Of a DNA stretch of 64,000 nucleotides, positions 12,601-22,678 are shown piece by piece (position 1 is the stretch's first letter; each line of letters begins with the position of its first letter). The position numbers and the translations under genes were made by a program. Origin of the DNA: Dirofilaria immitis (taxonomy: Eukaryota; Nematoda; Chromadorea; Rhabditida; Onchocercidae). The notes below the pieces were generated by a model. That model did no database searches. It saw nothing but the letters and a program-made list of their open reading frames with translations, and was not told where the DNA came from. Location of the stretch: positions 3,226,501 through 3,290,500 of the forward strand of contig JAKNDB010000087.1 of assembly GCA_024305405.1 (NCBI GenBank). Direction: 5' to 3'.

Positions 12601-13977
12601 TCTTTGTTAGTCTATTTGGCATATAAGCGACGGCTGTCACATTTGTAAATACAGACTTGTATTGCACCATTGCATTATCTTTGAAGATGGCGTAGCTTAT
12701 AATTCAAGTTATTAAGTCCATTGATTAAATCGAAAAATATTGAATGTGACTGTCCGAACTTTATCTTGAATTTACCAGCAAATCCATATTATTTTAATAC
12801 TTACATTGGATCATTTGCTTCGGCAAAATCAGTAGCATCAGTAAATTTCAACATTTGCATGAAACGCCAAGGCTTTATTTGAACATTTGATATTTCCATG
12901 CGTCGCTTGGCTCGTCTGTACTGATCTCGTAAGTGTTGCCATTGACGACTTGTGTGAGTACCTAAGATTTATGTATCAAGAAAGAAAAGAAATCGGAGAA
13001 GAAAAAAGAAAAGTAAATAAGATGATCAATGTAACAGTTCAAAAGCAAAGAAAAAAGAAATCAATTTAAATTCATTTATTGCATCGATAATTATTTCGAA
13101 ATCCCGTAACAGTGTTGGAGTCGCTATCAACATATCATCATCTCTTCTCATTTCAGTCTTATCATCCCCTCTTCGAAAATTGCCGAATAATCAATTCCTT
13201 TCATTTTTTCGTCTCGAAAGATAGCATTTGAAAGCATATATGCTAATTTATATGGTTAATAAATATCACGATAAAATCAGTGCTAAATCTATTCACGAAA
13301 GTCGAAAGATATCAAAACAGAATTAAAATGCATCAATGTCAGAAAAAGATGATTAACAAAAATAATTGTAAGAAATGAATTCTAATCCAAAATTAAAAAT
13401 TCTAAAAAATGTGAGCTGTTGCTGCCACATGAGAAATCTGAGACTATAACAGAGGGAGAGAAATTAGAAAATATCGAACAAAGTTAGATAGGAAAATAGT
13501 GGAAAGAGAAGGATAGAGAAAAGAGAGCATCCTGTTTACAAACAATCCTGTTTATAACTTTGATTATTTTCGTATAATACAACATCTGCATTTCCATCTT
13601 AATTCCCGATCTCAAGCACTTATTACCATCATTATCACAATCATTATCATCCCCATCTCAAGCGTTTATTACCGCCATCATCACAATCGTCATTCTTAGC
13701 ACTAGTATTATCAGCTTCGCCATCATTATCATCATATATCTCATTATCATTATCGTTTATTTTTGTTATTATAATCATTACTAAAAATTACTACTAACCT
13801 TTAAGTATTATACCAAACATTTCTGACATTTCCTGAGCGATTTCCCAAAAATTTGTCGTTTTTGGCAGCGTTTCGATAATCGACATTGGAAAAATTCCAT
13901 ATGCATTCCTGACGTTGTACCGATTTGATTAGTATTTCACGCATTGCATCCGTCCATACAATTGTTTCGTTTGACAT
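9690..13977 (-). CDS. MADF-domain (Adf-1-type) putative DNA-binding protein
   Basis: Exons read on the minus strand: 13977-13799, 12961-12805, 11269-10899, 10547-10426, 10278-10158 and 9737-9690. All phases agree once three one-base homopolymer slips are allowed (13847-13851 one base long; 10462-10465 and 10261-10266 one base short), giving 332 residues. The first two exons form a MADF domain: LIKSVQRQECIWN, then DYRNAAKNDKF-WEIAQEM, then WQHLRDQYRRAKRRM. MADF domains bind DNA in Adf-1-type regulators, so a nuclear role is inferred. The third exon is Gln/Ser/Pro-rich linker; the exons at 10547-10158 encode a C-terminal block (VGSKGVRVHYKWHMELTGK, MRNPRLGLIVQKKISD) that I do not recognise, and no BESS motif is obvious. 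If the donor at 10898 is not used, translation ends at a TAA at 10873. Two upstream exons at 14520-14433 and 17130-17086 join in phase and may be the true 5' end (386 residues). Confidence 0.85.
13609..13790. repeat. Degenerate ATC/ATT low-complexity DNA in MADF intron 1
   Basis: Imperfect runs of atcatt, atcaca and attatc units fill most of this intronic stretch. It is low-complexity DNA with no protein-like reading. Confidence 0.6.
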
Positions 13978-14432
13978 GGTTTGCTTGTATGTCTTCCGAA
14001 AATCTTCAAATTTGAGAATATAAATTGAAATATTACAATTTCACGCAAATTTAAAATAACCGACTACACGTATTTAATCGACTACTCAATATATTCTAAT
14101 CAACTCCATTAATACCTTCTTTTCGTTATTTACTAAGAAACGAATTAATTGCAAAAATCTACCGGAAAATCCTTTTTCATTCACCGAAATTTAAAACGGT
14201 AGCAACAATTAACTTGTGAGGTTTTCTCGACAAAACTTTTCTCGCTCGTTTACCACGAAATCCAAAGTGTCACATTATTTTCTTCTAGATTCGTAGCTAC
14301 TGTACTTTTCTAATTCCTTCTAATATTTCTATTCATTTCGAAATACTGAATTACGACAAAAACTGATTAGCAGTGTATGTGTAGAATATTAATACTTTAA
14401 AATACAAACTAAGAATTTGTTAGATATCTTAC

Positions 14433-14520
14433 CCTGCCATTCCCCAACTTCTATGATATATTTGATAATCCCCAATAGGGGATAAGTCAATAAGGAATAC
14501 TTCAAAGTATTACGTGGATT
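14433..14520 (-). CDS. Candidate upstream coding exon of the MADF gene
   Basis: On the minus strand an acceptor (agttag) and a good donor (GCAGG|gtaag) bound 88 bp that read NPRNTLKYSLLTYPLLG...EVGEWQ in phase 0 and end with one leftover base. Joined to an acceptor at 14004 (gaag), the frame runs through DFRKTYKQT into the MADF start methionine. The phase fit is exact, but a second frame of the same DNA is also open for most of its length, so this is only moderately supported. Confidence 0.4.
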
Positions 14521-14829
14521 CTAACTAATATTAGTCTCTGACAATTCTATATCGTTGTTATGAAAAAAATTTTAATTTTTACACGGCCGAACGTATCATA
14601 TAAAGATTTCACTACAGTGATTTAACATTTTGCTCATCTGAAAAGTCGGAAATACTAGATCTAATAAATGAAAGAGAGAAATGAACCTGAAAGTGACAAA
14701 CATACATTCCTTAGATATGTTAGCCTTCTACAATAACTCTAAATAATAACTATTCCCGACAATATATCAATGAACAAGTAACTGGTCCTGATAAGAGAAA
14801 ATAAGTAAGAAGTGATCAGACTGTTGCAG

Positions 14830-16451
14830 TTCGATCAACTTCAACCATTTCCGTGCATTTAATCGATGGTACCACAAATCTTCGTATTGAAATCGATCAG
14901 TGGTACCATGAAGGTTCATCTTTCCAGAGGCGATCACAGCAATGCACCGACAAAGTATATGTATGTCCGTGAATGTGTGTATGTGTATGTGTAACTGCCG
15001 AGGGAAACACGGTGAATGTTGGTGTATGCTGCAACACACAAACACACAACACACACATACACACACACACACACATAACACACACACATACACACATACA
15101 CATTCACACACTTACGACACTAATATTTTTTATCGGCGCCTTCGTTTGCTTCTCTCTACCGACTTCTACACGTCACATACACTCACCGACAACCAATATT
15201 CTTCACATACTATCTATATATGTCGTCCAAAGAAACTGCTGCATTTGCAAATACGTACACACATATGCAAGCATATATCCATATATTTTTGACAAATAAG
15301 TCCATGTATTGTCGTACGTGTAAACGACGTAAATATAGATAAATATTTATAAATAAATGCAGCTATTACATATGTATGTATATACGAAATAAAACAAACC
15401 CTACAAACATACATCCACCGACACATTTCTCACCAATGTCATATGTGTATGTATATATATATATGTGTGTGTATGTATGTGTGTGTGTGTGTGTGTAACT
15501 AAAAGCGTAGTGGTTGACGGTTCAAGTGGAGTTTGATATGTAACATACACATACACACATACACGAACGTGAAGAGAACCTGCACGAGAAAATACGTAGG
15601 TACCGGTTATCTCTAGACATGGAAACATACGAAATAGACACATACACATACACAAACATACATAGATATTTATATATACGTACATAAAATACACAAACAT
15701 GCACAGACGTACGTAGTTGCGCACAGACATTCATAGACTTCAACAGACAGACATATGCATACACAGACATGCGTAAACATACACGCACATATGTAAATAC
15801 ACAACAAATATTTGGCTCTAAACATGCACAGACATACATAGACATACACACATTTGCCACAGAAATGCGCAGATATGAACAGACATACATAGACATGCAC
15901 AAACATACCATGAGCACAGACACTCACATTCATACAAATGAATACAACTACATCGTATGTTTAGCAAATATACATATAATATGCACGTACATACATACAT
16001 ACATAGGCGCATACATACATACATACATACATACGTGCATACGTGCACGCATAAACATATATACATATGTCATCCCACATGCATACATACATAGATATAT
16101 AGATACATATATGCATATATATAAATACATATGTGTATACATAGAAACATACACATATGCACACCACATTCCCACATGCATACGCCATACATACATAATA
16201 CGTACATACACACATACGTACATATATACATACACACATACACACCCATGTGCATATACATACATACATATACGCATGCAACATACATGCATACATACAT
16301 ACATATATGCAAACATGCATATATATATATACATACATACAATCTATATCTAAAATTCAGTATCGACCGAAGGAAGCAGGCAGAAAATTTCTGCGTGAAA
16401 AATGCTGGAGAAGGATTCCGGAAAGATTTGAAATGAAACTAAAAGAGTATA
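14830..16451 (+). CDS. Two possible plus-strand exons flanking the microsatellite block
   Basis: Exon A, 14830-14954, lies between ttgcag and AAA|gtatat and reads TISVHLIDGTTNLRIEID and WYHEGSSFQRRSQQCTDK. Exon B, 16361-16451, lies between attcag and A|gtaaga and reads YRPKEAGRKFLREKCWRR and IPERFEMKLKEY. Both are less AT-rich than their surroundings and join in phase 0, with the CA/CATA repeats as the intron. I recognise no family and see no start or end exons. The opposite strand of exon A is also open, so orientation is uncertain. Confidence 0.22.
15040..15115. repeat. (CA)n microsatellite
   Basis: Nearly continuous CACA with TACA interruptions. The reading frames through it (Cys-Val or Thr-His repeats) are artefacts of the repeat. 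Confidence 0.9.
15440..15497. repeat. (TG)n/(TA)n microsatellite, inverted relative to the flanking CA tracts
   Basis: A run of alternating TA then GT/TATG units, ending in an uninterrupted GT tract. It is the reverse complement of the CA tracts at 15.05 kb and from 15.55 kb on, so the block can fold on itself. Confidence 0.85.
15545..16345. repeat. Degenerate (CATA)n / (ACAC)n satellite-like block
   Basis: About 800 bp built from catacat, acatac and atacaca units with scattered substitutions. It produces many overlapping long ORFs on both strands, none of which look like real proteins. Its irregularity suggests an old tetranucleotide array. Confidence 0.9.
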
Positions 16452-17085
16452 GTAAGAGGAAAACCGTTTTCATATATTCGCTTAAAGGTTTTCTTATTTT
16501 CAGCAATCGTCACGAGATGTTCTACCAAGATTGACCAGAATTCTGAATGTATTAACTTGGATAATCGGAATCCCAAATTTATTATTCCGACTTATCGGAA
16601 TTCCGAATGCATTATCCTATGTAATTGGACTCATATAGACAAATTCCAGGAAAGAGACTCACTGTAATTATCAGCTATAATCAATATCTTGTTCGATTTT
16701 TCCAGTAATATCATTATCAGACTTTTGATGGTTGAATGTGATAAAAACGAATATTTGTCGAATTCTAAAACGTGTAATTTATTTCATTTCTGCATAATAG
16801 TTAATCAAAAGAGAAGAAAATCCAAACGAATCGCGCACATTACATACATAAACGTACGTACACGTACGCAAAATACTTGATCACTGGAAGCATTTTTAAA
16901 TTTAAAAACATTTTTCATTTTAGCACAAATAAATAATTGATTTTTTGAATAAAAAATATAAGGAAGTTGAGTGGAGGTAAGCTCCTGTTTACAGCAACGA
17001 TTCGATCATTCTCCCAAATTTCCCAATATCGAGAGCCACACACTCCTTTTATCTCATTAAAACTGAATTTAGGATTGTGACTTAC

Positions 17086-17130
17086 ATTCGAATTCCATGA
17101 AAGAGTGTCAAAAATTTCAATACTATCCAT
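17086..17130 (-). CDS. Candidate first exon (MDSIEIFDTLSWNSN)
   Basis: An ATG at 17130 opens 15 codons that end at a consensus donor (AAT|gtaagt) in phase 0. It would join the candidate exon at 14520-14433 in phase, making it a possible true start of the MADF gene, with the microsatellite block then inside a 2.6-kb intron. No homology supports it; the evidence is the start codon, donor and phase only. Confidence 0.25.
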
Positions 17131-20100
17131 CTTCCAATCATTGAGTCTTTATCACATTGATATTATCAGAAATTCGTTACATTGAACACCACTGATAATT
17201 ATACCGACCGTATTGAAATGGCTAAAATTCGATTAAAACTAAAAAATATTATGAAAAAAAAGCTAAAATTAAAAAATATTTGAAACGTTTGAAAAATGAG
17301 ATTTATCATGCTGTATTATCGTACTTGTACAAATTAAATTACGTGTTACGTGATCTTTACTACTTTCTCCTGTTTCATTAGTGATTCATTAGTATGCATA
17401 ATGATTCATTGGTATACATCGTTATCGAATAAAATTAATTTAAGAAAATTATTATATTATTATTCCATCTGAAAATAATATAATTAAAAAAAACAAAAAT
17501 TGTTTTTTAATTAAAAATTCATTTTCGGATATCCGAAGATAAAGAAAAAAATTTTTATTATGCAAAAAACTGGCTAACTTTGTGGAAGGAAAAATTTCCT
17601 TCCCTTTCCAGTTTAATTATCAGTACGATCATATTATCTTTTTGCATAGTGATGGATGGATGAATATGAATTTTTCATTCTTTCTATTATCTCAATTACT
17701 TATCAGTTAAAAGCTTATATTTGGAAATTAAAACAAAAAAAAAATTTGAATTTTTAGCAATTTCTTCACGGCTAAGAATGATATAAATAATAAACGAATG
17801 AATATTTTATCCATTTTCAACAATTAGACATATCTGTTTATACTTTGTTCATTATCGTAATATTTATTATTCATACTTGTTTTTCATGTTTTGCCAAATC
17901 TCGAATACTTCATGATCATGTTAGATGTGATCATGAATTATAATTAATGCACGATTGGAATCAGGAAACTTCAATAATTCGCATTCTGAAAATATTGGAG
18001 GAAATCTAATATTTACGTATAAATCGTATATTGATAATTTTCTCAATTGACGTAGTTTTCTGTTATTTAAAGTGCATGGGATATATATATATGCATGCAT
18101 ATATCATCTCTTCGACATTTAAAAGAATAAATGTTCAGAGTCGTAATACTGTACGTATATTATTTTATTTAGGATATTTAATTTTGACTTCTTTCTATTT
18201 TGTCATTTTCGTATTTCTCTCTTTATCACTTTTATTTTTTTATTCTTTAATTTCAGCAATTAATTTACGCTTTTTGTTATCTTTTGTTTATCATTCTCTT
18301 TTCGCTATCGTATTTACCAAAAGTTCTGACAAATATTTCGTCGTTGAAAACAATGCAATCTGTACGATAAGAGGAAAGGAGAAATGAATGTTCACGATAA
18401 TGAAAGGGAAATAATCTTAAATTTAGTTAATTATTCGAAAACAACTTATTATCTAATAATAATTGCAATGGAATTTCAGCAACAAAATTTAATTAATTAT
18501 TCTTACACTTTTAGAAATTTCCATTTAAAATTTATCTTAGTTCAATTTGTAGGCATTTATATAAGAAGTTACTAAAAATGTTTCTAACGAAAATGATTAA
18601 AATTAGAAAGGGAAATTATTTTGAAATATATAATCGTTATGAAACCGAACCTTAGAATAAGGCTGTATCCATTAAATTAAGATTTTTTACATGAAATTTT
18701 TCCTCATTTCCTTCCGTTGGATGGTATAATCAAGTATGTCGAATAGATAGGAGCAAAGAGAAAATTAGTATCATTCGTATCATTAGGCTTGTGCTGTTTT
18801 GAAATACAAGTTCAGTAAGTGATTTTAAATGATCGATATCATTTTATTTATTTGCAATTTATTAATTTAAATTTGACTAAAACCAGATTTTAATAAAAAA
18901 TATAGAATGGATTGAATTCTCTCACTGGTATATACATTGTGTCATTAATTGTAGGATAGGATCGTGGAGGATGATTATATATAGGTTAAGGTTTAAACCA
19001 AGATACAGAAGTTTTTTCTTTTTATATTTCTATTATAAATTCGAATCCATTTGCATTATAAAAATCAAATTATAAAAGATTAAAAAAAAAAAAATTGAAG
19101 GAAATCCATCACCCGAATTCATTGTAAAAATATTGCAAATACATTGTATAAAATCTTAAATTATATCTATTTCATATTCAGAAGTTAAACATACATTAAA
19201 CAATGAATGTGAGAACTAAAGAGAAATTTACAAATTATTGTAGAATGTTAGTGCTAATTTAAAAAAATTATAAGAGATTAGTATAATGATACAGTATTAA
19301 AAATAAAATTTTATCGGGAAGGAGGATAAATATAGTTTAACCAAATTCGCAAGCATTCACTTTAGATTGCAATTTTCGATACGAATAGTCATATTACATT
19401 ACGTTATAGCAAACCTATTGTTCGCGACAAATTTTTCCAAAAGTAATTGAAATGACTTAAAAATAAGGTGTGAAATTTAATTTACAAAACAAAGAGAAAA
19501 AGAAATGGAAAATTTCAGAATTAAATAGCATTGATAAAGTACTGTAAAAGATATACCCGAAAAATAAGCAAATATTTCTCTTATTGAAGAGATTACAAAG
19601 AATGTAGACATTTCGCTACATTATCAGCCATATCGTCATGTTGCATCATTCTTTTGATCTTATTGCACTTTTTATCTGATCTTATCAATCTATTAATAAC
19701 TTCATTATCGTTCCATGTTAACCAATCTTAGAAATCTACGGATGCTGATTCTAAGGTGCATTTTTTTGTAGACGAAATAACGGAATCGTCATACGGTTAA
19801 GTACTAACTGTCCACAACAGGTAACTCATAATATTAATTTAGAAATTGGTTGCCTTCTTTCTTTATTGCTAATTTTAATTTTAATTTATCAGTAGTGCTA
19901 TTACATTGTACTGCTTATTTTAAGAGTAATCTTGAAGAACTGACATAGCATTATTAGAAAAGGAAAGCTCAATAATAACTATGCAAAGTTTCGGTTTCAT
20001 GTAAAAAATATCATACATGCACAAACCAATCAAACAAAATCAAAAAAAAATTAATACAAAAAACGGAAAACAACAGATAAATATGTATATGCACAGCTAC

Positions 20101-20759
20101 TAACACTAAAAGTTAAAGGCCGGCACAATTATAATAAGCAATTATAATGAGCAAACAAATTCCAATTTTTTTTCAAATTTCATTAAAATCAACTTTGTTG
20201 ATTTTCTTTCTCTGTTTTGATGTATTTGAAAAAACATGCTGTTTAGAAACTTCATTTTTTTTTGGAAAATCTTTCCTTATCTAAATTTGAATTCTTTATC
20301 AGACAAATCTAAGTCACTGATGGAATAAAAAACTGTGCCAGTTCTAAAGCATATAACATTGATCTTCATTCAAAACCGGTGATAATCAGAGAAATTTCGA
20401 TACATTTCGAAAACAGCAAAATATAACAACAAAAAGGCAATATTTCAAATCATATGTAAAATCAATATAAATTGACCTTTGACCTCTGATTTCTACCTTG
20501 AGCTTATTGTAATGAAAGACATGCACATATCTGGATAATTTATCAAGATGAACCCAGAAAATAAAAATTACGCAAAAATACTAAAAATAAATTACCGGCT
20601 TATAAAACCATACGAGATCACTCGCTCATAATCGTCAATATCGAATCAACATGGTTGCTTATGCAAACGGGTCGTTCAGAATGCACACGTGATACATATG
20701 TATCTCAGATTAAGTTGCAAAAAAAAGCAATACTGTTTACTTGGGATGAGGGAAATTGA
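17131..20759. other. Intergenic DNA, no convincing gene
   Basis: Very AT-rich. Two overlapping plus-strand ORFs (18031-18387 and 18384-18575) are rich in Phe, Ile, Leu and Asn, as expected of random AT-rich DNA, and lack splice or domain support. A CACACGTG-containing site lies near 20685. Confidence 0.5.
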
Positions 20760-20934
20760 TCACCTATGCACGATACGAAGTGGTTGTTGGTCATTTTCTA
20801 AATCAATTTGAAAATGATAATTGCGATGAAAAAAATGATGATCCTGTTGTTGTTGTTGTTGTCGCCGGTGTTGTTGTTGTTGCTGCTGCTGCTGTTGCTG
20901 TTGCTGTTGTTTTTGTTGTTGTTGTTGTTGTTGC

Positions 20935-20971
<37 letters not shown>

Positions 20972-22521
20972 GATATACAACTGGAACATTATCATCGAAA
21001 GATCGTTGCTGAAAACTTTTTGCTATCGCTGTCATCTTCGTGCCTGATCCACTAACGCCAACAATCACTCGATGCGCTCGACCGATCATCCCATTCCATT
21101 CCCGTTGCGCCGTGGAAGATTGTTGCTGTTGAGGAGATTGTTGCTGCTGTTGTTTTAGATAAGAATGATGCTTTCGTAAGTTATCAGGATATTTACATTT
21201 TGCTACCGGGGACAAACAATATTTATTATTTAGTTTTATGCTATCATAACAGTTTCCATTGGTAAGAGAAGAAGAAGAAGAAGGAAATGACATGGACATG
21301 GAATGACCATTATCCGAATGATTCCATGGGGTATCGTTGATCGGTACAGCATATACCTTTGCCACAGCTATACCGATATTAGCATAATGTATACCGTCAG
21401 TTTTCTCCTGCAATATATTTCTTTTTTTTTTTAATGTTATATAAGAGTTTTTCCTTGGTAATATCACACAAAAATTCGGTTAATTTGATGCAAAACTTTC
21501 ATATTAATCAAAAATTACAGCAAACGACACACATGAAATTATAGTGAATGGATCGTATGTAATTTTCCACTATAATGCTTATTCTTTAGTTTTTTTTTTT
21601 TTTTGATTTCTATTTAAAAAATCAATAATTCCCATGTTTAAATATTTGAGAGAGAAACATTTGTCCTTTTACGGTTAATATAAATCAATTCATGATTAAT
21701 TCTTTTTGCATATATTAGATAATTATATAGTAGGCACTATTTAATGTTCAAATAATAAATATAACATTTGATCAAATTTAATCAAAACTAAAGATTAGTA
21801 CATATATATATTTAAATATTATAAAAAAGAAATTTTCATGCAATTTATGTAAAAGGAAAAGAGAAAGAAATAATAAAAGTATATGAAATCATCCATTTGC
21901 AATACACAAAATATAGTATTCTTCAGCAAAATTTTTTTTTAAATTTAGACAAATGAAAATTATTCATTTATTGGCAAACAAAAAGTGTTAATTTGTGATT
22001 AAAAAGAAATCACTTAATTTTCAATTGATAATATCAACGTTTGCATCGTTTTAATTTTGCCTCTTAATTTTACCTATATATTTATTCAATTAAAACTGCT
22101 CCCGTTCGACTTTGTTATCTTCAACATAAAAATAAAGTAATGGATTTTGTCTATTCTTAAATTTGTCTAATATTTGAAATCTTCGCAGAAGATCAAATTC
22201 AAAGAAACAATTAAATCTTTTGATAATTTGATTTAGAAACCGAATGATTGATATATGTGCCATGTATTACTAATACATTAAACTTTTTGACAAATTATTA
22301 AAAATTGTTCCGTTTTGCAAAAGAATCATCCCTAATGAAATAGGTTGGTTAAATCAAGATTGAATCTCATGGAAAAGCTTAACTTATCATTGATTCATCA
22401 AACCAAGTTAGATTAAAAAATTTTTAGTAATAACTAGAAGGTATATATTAAAAAAAAAAAAATGTTCAGAAGGAAAATTTCAAACATAATATGTCCACTT
22501 ACTCTTTCTTCGAGTCTTAGC
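20760..22521 (-). CDS. Polyglutamine exon with upstream 19-bp microexon (possible 3' end of the WH2 gene)
   Basis: On the minus strand the exon 21407-20760 starts after ttgcag and runs 216 codons to a stop. Its start reads EKTDGIHYANIGIAVAKVYA; it then has a Ser/Asn region, a cluster of short Gln runs, and a long Gln tract (about 20, a Lys, then about 14, HRR, then 6) encoded mostly by CAA with some CAG. A microexon at 22521-22503 lies between ttgcag and gtaagt; joined to the long exon it reads LRLEER before EKTDG, which requires entry in phase 2. The next coding DNA upstream is the end of the WH2 gene, 157 bp away. Joining needs a one-base change in the A7 run near 22750, similar to slips seen elsewhere. 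A separate gene is equally possible. Function unknown. Confidence 0.6.
20840..20972. repeat. Gln-coding trinucleotide repeat (CAA/CAG on minus strand)
   Basis: GTT/TTG/GCT triplets on the plus strand encode polyglutamine in the open minus-strand exon. Poly-Leu and poly-Val frames on the plus strand are shadows of it. Confidence 0.9.
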
Positions 22522-22678
22522 CTGCAATTAATTAAGAGTAAACTGCTGCGGTTAAAAAGAAAAATGCAAAAATGAAGAATTTTGAAGAGTTGATATTAAT
22601 CAATTTCATTCATTATAATATATATTAAGCGTAGATGACTTCTAATTAAATCAATTAGTTAAAACTTATTCAATCGGC

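Noticed and set aside
14767..16436. Many overlapping ORFs rich in Thr-His, Cys-Val or Tyr-Met
   Set aside because: They are frames of CA, TG and CATA repeats on both strands.
20756..21055. Poly-Val and poly-Leu ORFs on the plus strand
   Set aside because: Shadows of the minus-strand polyQ exon.
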